Assembly (NCBI GenBank): GCA_021781255.1
Contig: JAJXXG010001247.1
Coordinates: 1 to 5,098, forward strand
Length of the DNA: 5,098 nucleotides
Direction: 5' to 3'
Origin: Acidobacteriota bacterium
Lineage (GTDB): Bacteria > Acidobacteriota > Terriglobia > Terriglobales > Acidobacteriaceae
Part shown: positions 1-4,906 of the stretch, piece after piece
Position numbering within the stretch: the stretch's first letter is position 1
Layout of the letters: the number at the start of each line of letters is the position of its first letter
Notes under the pieces: model-generated
What the model was told of the DNA's origin: nothing
What the model saw: only the letters and a program-made list of their open reading frames with translations
Databases searched by the model: none
Position numbers and translations under genes: made by a program

Positions 1-485
1 AGCAGCGCCTCGCTGCCCGCTTCCTTGATGATTCTGGCGACGGCTTCCACGTCATGCCGCACCGCGGTCGAGGTCTCCGTGCCCTGCATCAGGACCGCGC
101 GATGCTCCGGCTTCAGCGCCTTGCGCACCTGGGTCAGGTCAAACGTCTGGCCATAGGGAGCCTCAACTACGTCCACTTCGCAGCCAAACGCCTTGGCCAG
201 ACCCACCCAGCGCTCACCGAATTTACCCGCCGTCAGTACCAGTACGCGGTCGCCCGGAGAGGTCAGGTTCGATACCGCCGCCTCCATCGCTCCAGTGCCG
301 GAAGACGACAGCAGCAGCACATCGTTCTGCGTGCCCACAAAAACCTTCAACTGCGCCAGCACCTTCTGGTAGAGGGCGCGAAACTCCGGCGTACGGTGGT
401 GCATGTCGGCCGCAGCCATGGCGAACTGGGCCGCGGGAAGCAGCGGGGTCGGACCGGGCGTAAACAAGCGCGTTTTGCGAATCAT
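1..485 (-). CDS. Class V PLP-dependent aminotransferase, N-terminal part (3' end outside window)
   Basis: Reads leftward from ATG 485-483, open for 161 codons to the window edge. The start is supported by a strong GAGGAGA ribosome site 4-5 bases upstream. The protein begins MIRKTRLFTPGPTPLLP. Visible class V (fold type I) hallmarks are TPGPT at residues 9-13, HHRTPEF at 29-35, the cofactor-phosphate loop SSSGTGAMEA at 60-69, GKFGERW at 87-93 and the ETSTAVRHD segment at 137-145. These match the alanine-glyoxylate / serine-pyruvate aminotransferase group, cytosolic PLP enzymes that move an amino group between small amino acids and 2-oxo acids. Family members of this length class are about 360-390 residues, so less than half is present, and the catalytic lysine lies outside the window. 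Substrate cannot be fixed: serine-glyoxylate, alanine-glyoxylate or a phosphoserine aminotransferase-like role are all possible. The gene stands alone on its upstream side, with 275 bp to the next gene. Confidence 0.93.
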   Translation of the reverse strand, partial: MIRKTRLFTPGPTPLLPAAQFAMAAADMHHRTPEFRALYQKVLAQLKVFVGTQNDVLLLSSSGTGAMEAAVSNLTSPGDRVLVLTAGKFGERWVGLAKAFGCEVDVVEAPYGQTFDLTQVRKALKPEHRAVLMQGTETSTAVRHDVEAVARIIKEAGSEAL

Positions 486-533
486 TTCTCTCCTCGTTTC
501 GGACCAGCGGTAGAGGCGCGAGCTGATCCTTGT

Positions 534-571
534 AAATCACAGAATACACATTATTGTGGTTTTTGTGAATT
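534..571 (-). promoter_or_regulatory. Candidate promoter with nested dyad upstream of the aminotransferase
   Basis: Reading leftward, TTCACA (569-564) and TATTCT (546-541) are separated by exactly 17 bases and lie about 55 bases before the aminotransferase start. They resemble a weak sigma-70 promoter. The same bases form an imperfect 38-bp dyad with one axis at 552.5: TCACA 537-541 pairs with TGTGA 564-568, and CACA 547-550 pairs with TGTG 555-558. Two further base pairs fall between the arms and two outside them. The stretch is AT-rich compared with its surroundings. Overlap of a dyad with a promoter is what a repressor or activator site would look like, but no regulator is identified. Confidence 0.4.
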
Positions 572-694
572 GAGGCCTGTGCAAAACGCAACTGAAGCGG
601 GCTCGACAAGAACGAGGCAGGCGGGACGGGCGAGGGGACGGAAAATTGGATGGGGAAGAGGGGTTTTCGGCGCGGTTGGGCTTTTACGGGGGGC

Positions 695-738
695 AAAAGC
701 ATTCGGGGAAATGCAGGCGAGCCGCATTCCCCCGATGC
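695..738 (-). terminator. Intrinsic terminator of the FecR-domain gene
   Basis: Starting 22 bases past the stop codon of the FecR-domain gene, the segment 699-738 folds into a long stem: GCAT 699-702 with ATGC 735-738, CGGGG 704-708 with CCCCG 730-734, and AATGC 710-714 with GCATT 724-728. It has one bulged base, one mismatch and a 9-base loop. On the minus strand the stem is followed directly by TTTT (698-695). There is no T-run on the plus-strand side, so it should act only on leftward transcripts. Confidence 0.7.
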
Positions 739-760
739 TCAATAAGGTTTGAAGTGCTGT

Positions 761-1885
761 TTAGCGATGGCCTCCTCCTCCGCCGCCGCCGCCATGGAAG
801 CCGCCACCGCCGCCGCCAAAGCCTCCGCCGCCGCCGTGGAAGCCGCCGAAGCCTCCGCCGCCGCCGGCGCGGAGTCCGCCGCCCATGCCACCGCCATGGA
901 AGCTGCCGCCATGGAAGCCGCCAAAGCCGCCGCCGTTACGCAGTCCGCCCATGTGGATGGGTCCGCCGCGAGGACGTACGCCGAGCCCACCCTGGGAGCC
1001 GAACGAAGTGCCGTAGTTATGCATTCCGCCATAGCCGCCGCCATAGTATCCGCCGCCGTAGCCGCCATAGTAACCGCCGTAGAGGCCGCCCCCGTAGGGC
1101 GGGTAGAAGCCGAAGCCGAACGGGCTCCAGAACGGGCCGCCGCCGATGAAGGTGTAATCCATGGCGTAGGGATCCCAGTACCAGCCGGGATCGAAGTTCT
1201 GGTCATCGGCATACTGGCCGGCTACCTGCTGGTTATCTTCGGCCAGGTACTCTGAGCGCAGGCTGCTCCAGTTGTAGAGGTCGTCCTTTGCTTTCTTCAC
1301 GTTGAAGCTCACCGTCTTTTCCTTGGCCAGCGGCTTGGCGCCGGGTCCGGGAGCAAGCTGGAACTCGTGGTGATCTTTCACAACGCGGTATTTGCCAGGT
1401 CTTATTTCGACGGCAGCCTTGCCGTTGAAGACCATGGCCGTGGGGTTGTTGGCATCAAACTCGTAGTAGCCATTCTTAACCAGCTGCGTCACGACGCCGG
1501 CGTCAATGATTTCCAGGTCGTTTTCCGGATGAATCTCGTCCACTTCCACGCCGGCGCGGCCGTGCAACAGCTCCACTTGGGTCAAGGTGAGGCCGGGGGA
1601 AATCATCTTCACGGCGCTGTGGTCATCGAGGCGGAGGAACACACCCGGGGTCAGCAGCAGCTCCACTTTGCCCGTATCGGTCGTCAGCACTTCGCCGGGG
1701 TTGAGCTGGGTATCGCCCACGCTCTTGGTGGACAGTTTCTGCCCTTCAAGGGATGCCGAGCCTTCTACGTAATTCAATGCTCCGGGCTGGGGCATGACTC
1801 CGCTCTGCGGCGTGTCGGCGGCGAAAGCCGGCGCACTCAAAATTCCAAGGCCAAGTAGCAGGATCGTCATCGATTTGAGATTCAT
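761..1885 (-). CDS. Exported FecR-domain protein with glycine/aromatic-rich C-terminal tail
   Basis: 374 residues, ATG 1885-1883 to TAA 763-761, with GAGGT about 8 bases before the start. Residues 1-22 are a signal peptide (hydrophobic TILLLGLGILSAPAFA, probable cleavage AFA|AD). Residues about 40-175 look like a FecR-type beta domain: 'SASLEGQKL', 'LNPGEVLTTDTGKVELLLTPG', 'VFLRLDDHSAVKMIS', then a second beta portion ending 'NGKAAVEIRPGKYRVV'. A conserved-looking NWSSLRSEYLAEDNQ follows at 205-219. Next comes an aromatic segment, WYWDPYAMDYTFIGGG and FWSPFGFGFYPPY, at 235-264. Residues 265-374 are over half glycine with Tyr, Phe and His (GGF, GGFH and GGY units). Classical FecR is an inner-membrane sigma regulator with an N-terminal anti-sigma region. 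Neither that region nor a sigma/TonB partner is present here, so a regulatory role is unlikely and an exported structural or surface role is inferred. Single-gene unit with its own terminator. The full protein family is known in acidobacteria; its function is unknown to me. Confidence 0.88.
   Translation of the reverse strand: MNLKSMTILLLGLGILSAPAFAADTPQSGVMPQPGALNYVEGSASLEGQKLSTKSVGDTQLNPGEVLTTDTGKVELLLTPGVFLRLDDHSAVKMISPGLTLTQVELLHGRAGVEVDEIHPENDLEIIDAGVVTQLVKNGYYEFDANNPTAMVFNGKAAVEIRPGKYRVVKDHHEFQLAPGPGAKPLAKEKTVSFNVKKAKDDLYNWSSLRSEYLAEDNQQVAGQYADDQNFDPGWYWDPYAMDYTFIGGGPFWSPFGFGFYPPYGGGLYGGYYGGYGGGYYGGGYGGMHNYGTSFGSQGGLGVRPRGGPIHMGGLRNGGGFGGFHGGSFHGGGMGGGLRAGGGGGFGGFHGGGGGFGGGGGGFHGGGGGGGGHR
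769..1100 (-). repeat. Glycine-codon low-complexity tract inside the FecR-domain gene
   Basis: On the plus strand this region is built from CCGCCGCC stretches with recurrent GCCATGGAAGC-like units (for example near 790-802, 893-905 and 908-920). On the coding strand these encode repeated GGFHGG/GSFHGG and GGY units. The tract is in frame with the gene and produces long open frames on every strand that are compositional artefacts. Such tracts are prone to length change by slippage or recombination. Confidence 0.75.
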
Positions 1886-1897
1886 CGATTTGTACCT

Positions 1898-1908
1898 CAG
1901 TCATGTAA
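1898..1908 (+). repeat. Direct repeat CAGTCATGTAA, copy 1 (copy 2 at 2043-2053)
   Basis: The same 11 bases, CAGTCATGTAA, occur at 1898-1908 and 2043-2053, both inside the divergent intergenic region and in the same orientation, 145 bp apart. Copy 1 sits about 13 bases before the start codon of the FecR-domain gene. An 11-base match somewhere in 5 kb is not rare by chance; two copies confined to one 277-bp gap are less expected. Confidence 0.4.
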
Positions 1909-2007
1909 ACAGAAGCGCGGAGGAAAAGTTGTGGTGACTGCCTGGCGTTTACGCATTATCTTTTCGATGGAAACATTCAAATAAAACGTTTTTGCACAGC
2001 TCAGGGT

Positions 2008-2019
2008 CTTCAATTGAAG
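2008..2019. repeat. Perfect 12-bp palindrome CTTCAATTGAAG (operator-like)
   Basis: CTTCAATTGAAG is identical on both strands and lies between the divergent genes. It is flanked by two same-orientation TTGCAC hexamers starting 31 bases apart (1992-1997 and 2023-2028). The form and place suit a dimeric regulator site. It is short, and no partner regulator is visible. Confidence 0.35.
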
Positions 2020-2162
2020 CGCTTGCACGGAATGCTCTGCCGCAGTCATGTAAGGGATGTGATGCATGCTCGAACACAATGGATGCTGGCTCGCTCATGA
2101 TGGCGATACACTGATCTACAAGATCTCAATCGCAACGACTGGAACGGAAGGCAGGAGCAGCA

Positions 2163-2645
2163 ATGGCAGAGGCAGGCGCGCTCGAATCCCTTATCAATCA
2201 GCAGGTCATTACCGCCATGAAGGCCCGCGACGCCGAGCGCACCGGCACGCTGCGGCTGATCAAGAATGCCCTCAAGAATAAGGCCATCGAAAAGCGCGCC
2301 GTGCTCACGCCTGCCGAGGAGCAGCAGGCGCTGGCGACAATGATCAAGCAGCGCCGCGACTCCATCGAGCAATTCACCAAGGGCAACCGGCCCGAGCTTG
2401 CCGCCAAAGAGGCAGCCGAGATTGTCGTCATCGAGGAGTTCCTGCCCAAGGCGCTCGACGAAGCCGGACTGCACGCGCTGGTTGCCGAAGCTGTGGCGGA
2501 ACACGCCGCCGCCTCAGGCCAGAAGCCCACGCCCAAAGACATGGGCCCAGTTATCAAGGCCGTGCAGGCGAAGCTGCAGGCGAGCGGCCTGCGCGCCGAA
2601 GGCCGCCTGGTGAGCGAAGCCGTGAAGTCTGCGCTGGCCGGCTGA
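2163..2645 (+). CDS. yqeY: YqeY / GatB C-terminal-like protein
   Basis: 160 residues, ATG 2163 to TGA 2643-2645, with AGGAG about 6 bases before the start. The whole protein matches the YqeY family (usual length about 150). Visible landmarks are LRLIKNALKN at 30-39, IKQRRDSIEQF at 61-71, a GNRPELAAKEAAEI stretch at 74-87, VIEEFLPKALDE at 89-100, PKDMGPVIKAV at 124-134 and GRLVSEAVKSAL at 147-158. The family shares the helical tail domain of GatB, the subunit of the tRNA-dependent amidotransferase that makes Gln-tRNA or Asn-tRNA. The domain is thought to contact tRNA, but free-standing YqeY proteins have no settled function; they are cytosolic. The usual rpsU/dnaG neighbours seen in some bacteria are absent. 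It is transcribed alone, diverging from the FecR-domain gene and converging on the DUF4382 gene 134 bp away. No T-run terminator is seen on its own strand. Confidence 0.93.
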   Translation: MAEAGALESLINQQVITAMKARDAERTGTLRLIKNALKNKAIEKRAVLTPAEEQQALATMIKQRRDSIEQFTKGNRPELAAKEAAEIVVIEEFLPKALDEAGLHALVAEAVAEHAAASGQKPTPKDMGPVIKAVQAKLQASGLRAEGRLVSEAVKSALAG

Positions 2646-2715
2646 GGCAGGAGCAGCAGGGCTCCGGCCGGCAATGCGGCACGGGTATGCGCCAGCTGGC
2701 AGGCTGTCGCCGGGC

Positions 2716-2753
2716 AAAAAGATGCCGGAGCCAGCAGATGCTGACCCCGGCAT
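2716..2753 (-). terminator. Intrinsic terminator of the DUF4382 lipoprotein gene
   Basis: Starting 26 bases past the stop codon of the lipoprotein gene, the segment 2722-2753 folds on itself. ATGCCGG 2722-2728 pairs with CCGGCAT 2747-2753, and CAGCA 2732-2736 pairs with TGCTG 2739-2743, with a G-C pair between. On the minus strand the stem is followed by C and then TTTTT (2720-2716). This is a canonical factor-independent terminator for leftward transcription. The plus side has no T-run. Confidence 0.82.
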
Positions 2754-2779
2754 GGAAGTGAGTTGCAGCTTTACGCGGG

Positions 2780-4183
2780 TTAGTTATCCTGCGAATCCAC
2801 GTAGTGGGCAACGAGGATCGGGTTGCCCGTCGTGGGATCCTTCAGCAGCACGCCCACCACGCGCACGTTGGTGGTGGTATCCAGACCGCCCATATCGGCC
2901 AGCCCATCGCGGTATTCCGTTTCACCCGCGATGTAGACCGTCACCGCTTGCGGAATCAGGATTCCGGCAAAGCCGTTCACCTGCATCTGGAACGTGTTGT
3001 TGCTGGTGTTCACGCTGCCGGGAACGACTGCGCCATTAAAGCCCCAGTTGCGCAGCACCACGCGGTTGACTGTGACGTTCTTGGGATCGGTTGCGCCGGT
3101 TGCCGACCCGCCCACTGCAATATCCTGGCCCGGCAGCATCAGGTTGGAGCTGAAGAGGAACTGCGTCAACGCATCGTGCATCCAGTAGATGGAGAAGTTC
3201 TCACTGCCCGTCAGGTTCACCTGGGCAATCTGGCCCAGCGTGAGTCCGGTTGTTGTCGGCAGAAGCCCGCGCACGTACATGTCAAAGCTGGTGGCCGCGC
3301 CTGACGCGGGCGTTACATACGTGACCTGCCCGCTGGCGTAGAAGCCCTGCTGGGAGAGGATTTCCACTTCATCCGCGTCCAGGTCGCCGGTGGTCTTATC
3401 CAGCTTGCCTGAAACCTGGACGATGCTGTTCGCCGTCAGGTCGCTGAGCGTGGCGTTGCCATCCCATTCAGTCTGGCCGCTTACGGCCACGGTGATCTGG
3501 TCGCCATGCGTTCCCTGCAGCACGAAAGTTTGCGAGCCCGCATCCACGCTGACAACTGCCGCGGTGTACTCGTCGATGTGCGCGCCGGCATCATCGGTGC
3601 CCACCGTGCCCACCTTGAACGTCGGCGTCACCTGGCCGGTGATCTGTCCGGTCGAGTCCACCTGGATCGACTTGCGCAGGTTGAAGTCCACGTGCAGGCC
3701 CACGGGCGCCGCGGCGTTGGCCACAACCAGAGGCGTGGTCAGTGCCACGTTGATGGTGTTGGTGGCGAGCGTTGCCGGCATGGTTTGAATCGTCGGAGCG
3801 CCGGCGCCGCTTGTATCCAGGTAGCCCAGGGTGGCCGCGCCCAGCCTGATGGTCACATTGGTGTAGGTGCCCTCGGGAACATTGTTCATGCTCAGCAGCG
3901 TCTGCAGTCCGTTGAAGCGCGCAAAGTCAACCGTGGGCGAGCCGCTGATCAGCTGCACGCTGTTTCCGTTGGCGTCCGTCGCGGTGATGCTTTGTACCTG
4001 CACTGTAAAAGAGGTCACGGCATCCATGGGCGCATCCGTGCCCACCACAAATGAAGTGCCGGTTTTGGCGCTCGACAAACCGCTTACCGAGCCGCCACTG
4101 CTGCAGCCCGCCACAACAAGCGTGGCGGCGCTCAGCGCAAGAAGTGAAGGGAGGACAAGTCTCTTGTGCATCCTGATGTGCAT
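2780..4183 (-). CDS. DUF4382 lipoprotein with DUF5666-like repeats
   Basis: 467 residues, ATG 4183-4181 to TAA 2782-2780. N-terminus: positive MHIRMHKR, hydrophobic core, then the lipobox VVAG-C at 23-27, so it should be lipid-anchored at Cys27. A Ser/Gly linker leads to a DUF4382-type beta domain at about 43-192 (GTSFVVGTDAPMDAVTSFTV start, 'VPEGTYTNVTIRLG', 'LHVDFNLRKSIQV', 'ITGQVTPTFKV'). Three consecutive DUF5666/OB-like segments follow. 205-276 contains 'VVSVDAGSQTFVLQG', 'VSGQTEW' and 'VQVSGKLDKTTGDLDADEVEI'; 280-378 is longer and contains 'YASGQVTYV' and 'MLPGQDIAVGG'; 383-467 contains 'VNTSNNTFQMQV', 'IAGETEY' and 'VRVVGVLLKD'. The function of both domain families is unknown; an envelope-exposed binding or structural role is inferred from location. 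The ribosome site is weak (purine-rich GAAGTACCAGAG). A second in-frame ATG at residue 5 is less likely because it has no spaced ribosome site. Monocistronic, with its own terminator. Confidence 0.87.
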   Translation of the reverse strand: MHIRMHKRLVLPSLLALSAATLVVAGCSSGGSVSGLSSAKTGTSFVVGTDAPMDAVTSFTVQVQSITATDANGNSVQLISGSPTVDFARFNGLQTLLSMNNVPEGTYTNVTIRLGAATLGYLDTSGAGAPTIQTMPATLATNTINVALTTPLVVANAAAPVGLHVDFNLRKSIQVDSTGQITGQVTPTFKVGTVGTDDAGAHIDEYTAAVVSVDAGSQTFVLQGTHGDQITVAVSGQTEWDGNATLSDLTANSIVQVSGKLDKTTGDLDADEVEILSQQGFYASGQVTYVTPASGAATSFDMYVRGLLPTTTGLTLGQIAQVNLTGSENFSIYWMHDALTQFLFSSNLMLPGQDIAVGGSATGATDPKNVTVNRVVLRNWGFNGAVVPGSVNTSNNTFQMQVNGFAGILIPQAVTVYIAGETEYRDGLADMGGLDTTTNVRVVGVLLKDPTTGNPILVAHYVDSQDN

Positions 4184-4678
4184 CTCTGGTACTTCGCTTT
4201 CTGCGAGCGTCCGTGGCCTCCACGGTTGCGTCGCGCAAGGGGGGATTCAGACCAAGGCAGCTGGAGAGGGACAAGGGTTGAGCCGCCCGGGCCGTTGTCA
4301 GACATCAACCCAGCCTTAGCGGAAAATGTTGCGCACCGGATGCATCTTCTTCACGGGACTTTGGTAACCTGCCCGCGGCACGTACTTGAAAAGTCGTGCT
4401 TCCTCATTCGTCGTCATCTTCAGTGCGATGGGAAACTACAAGCTCGTGCAGCAGAGTGCAGGATGCTGATTTTTAGCACTCATGCGCTTCAATGGACGAA
4501 GCCTGTCCAAATCCGTGAGCGTGGAATCGTGTAAAAACGTGAATCGTATCCACACAAATATGAGAATAGCATCTCTTAATATATTAATTGTTTAAACGGA
4601 GATTATTTTCGTGCAATCACTTTTGAATGGAGGCTGGAACAGGTTGGAGTCGCTTTCCGTTGGAGTGGCGGGCGCGGG
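4184..4678. other. Gene-poor 495-bp region upstream of the DUF4382 gene
   Basis: No convincing coding frame. From the lipoprotein start outward it holds a GC-rich hairpin (4211-4225). Further out is an inverted repeat, GGGTTGA 4275-4281 with TCAACCC 4305-4311, enclosing GCCCGGGC. Next is a hairpin-prone part (GAGTGC 4454-4459 with GCACTC 4476-4481, overlapping CAGCA/TGCTG arms). Last comes an AT-rich island at about 4531-4610 (about 28% GC), with the perfect palindromes TTAATATATTAA (4576-4587) and GTTTAAAC (4590-4597). Probably it carries the promoter and a long leader of the lipoprotein gene; I could not pick a convincing -35/-10 pair. An unrecognised small RNA is possible but unsupported. 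Confidence 0.5.
4211..4225 (-). promoter_or_regulatory. Leader hairpin just upstream of the DUF4382 start
   Basis: CCGTGG 4211-4216 and CCACGG 4220-4225 form a perfect 6-bp stem with a 3-base loop, ending 27 bases before the lipoprotein ATG. If transcribed, it would sit immediately upstream of the weak ribosome site, where it could influence translation. It is not followed by a T-run, so it is not a terminator. No riboswitch class was recognised. Confidence 0.35.
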
Positions 4679-4813
4679 TCAGGAATCCTGCGAGAATCCC
4701 TCTTTGAGGATGGTGACCCAGCTGATAATCACCACAAGCACGCAACCGGCCAGGCCCGTGAAGAACATGACCTGGAGGGCGAAGAAGAACCAATGGATAA
4801 TTCTGCCGAGCAT
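4679..4813 (-). CDS. Probable 44-residue single-span membrane protein
   Basis: ATG 4813-4811 to TGA 4681-4679. The product starts MLGRIIHWFFFALQVMFFTG and continues with LAGCVLVVIISWVTILKEG, ending FSQDS. Residues about 5-34 are almost wholly hydrophobic and aromatic, with Arg4 before them and a mixed charged end (KEGFSQD), so one membrane span (or a tight hairpin) is expected. Codon third positions are mostly G or C (runs such as TTC TTC TTC GCC CTC CAG GTC), as expected of real genes here. It lies 93 bp downstream of dapA on the same strand. Weak points are that no Shine-Dalgarno sequence precedes the ATG and the family is not recognised. The frame stays open further upstream, with only a TTG start there. 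The opposite-strand frame over this region lacks such protein-like features. Function unknown. Confidence 0.55.
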   Translation of the reverse strand: MLGRIIHWFFFALQVMFFTGLAGCVLVVIISWVTILKEGFSQDS

Positions 4814-4867
4814 CGTTGTGAGCCGGATTCTAGCTAGGCTCGTTAAGCGTTGGCAACAGCGTATGGC

Positions 4868-4888
4868 AAAAAACCACAAAGAGTGGCC
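4868..4888 (-). terminator. Weak terminator-like hairpin after dapA
   Basis: On the minus strand, about 20 bases past the dapA stop, CCAC (4886-4883) and GTGG (4877-4874) enclose a 5-base loop and are followed by six Ts (4873-4868). Two G-T pairs can extend the stem, at the cost of part of the T-run. The stem is short, so termination may be partial, which would let some transcripts reach the small membrane-protein frame beyond it. Confidence 0.4.
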
Positions 4889-4906
4889 AGCCAACGGCCC
4901 TTGCTC

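Larger units (their letters stand above)
1886..2162. promoter_or_regulatory. Divergent intergenic region between the FecR-domain gene and yqeY
   Basis: 277 bp with no convincing gene; it should hold the promoters of both flanking genes. For the leftward gene, the best -10 candidate is GATAAT (1960-1955), about 70 bases before the start, without a good -35. For yqeY, TACACT (2107-2112) is a possible -10, again without a convincing -35. Just after it lies a small inverted repeat, GATCT 2113-2117 with AGATC 2121-2125, in the presumed leader. AT-rich around 1955-2000. Also present are the palindrome at 2008-2019 and the CAGTCATGTAA direct repeat. Confidence 0.45.

Noticed and set aside
551..742. 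63-residue minus-strand frame in the gap after the FecR-domain gene
   Set aside because: Overlaps the terminator hairpin, proline-rich non-globular product, no family resemblance.
54..752. Plus-strand 232-residue frame over the aminotransferase
   Set aside because: Antisense to a clearly recognisable enzyme; composition (Arg/His/Gln-rich) is typical of shadow frames, and it runs through the intergenic promoter and terminator.
749..1255. Long alanine-rich and arginine-rich open frames opposite and alongside the FecR-domain gene
   Set aside because: They follow from the repetitive glycine codons read in other frames (Ala from GCC, Arg from CGC); no ribosome site or domain, and the FecR frame has a signal peptide and recognisable motifs.
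1897..2079. 60-residue minus-strand frame in the divergent gap
   Set aside because: Cys/His-scattered, low protein-likeness, covers the promoter region, no good ribosome site.
4449..4474. Plus-strand hairpin CAGCA/TGCTG followed by ATTTTT, terminator-like
   Set aside because: No plus-strand gene or promoter lies before it that would need a terminator; the stem is only 5 bp with a 10-base loop.
4643..4666. Direct repeat GTTGGAGT at 4643-4650 and 4659-4666
   Set aside because: Only 8 bases, two copies, no third unit and no link to a gene; likely chance.
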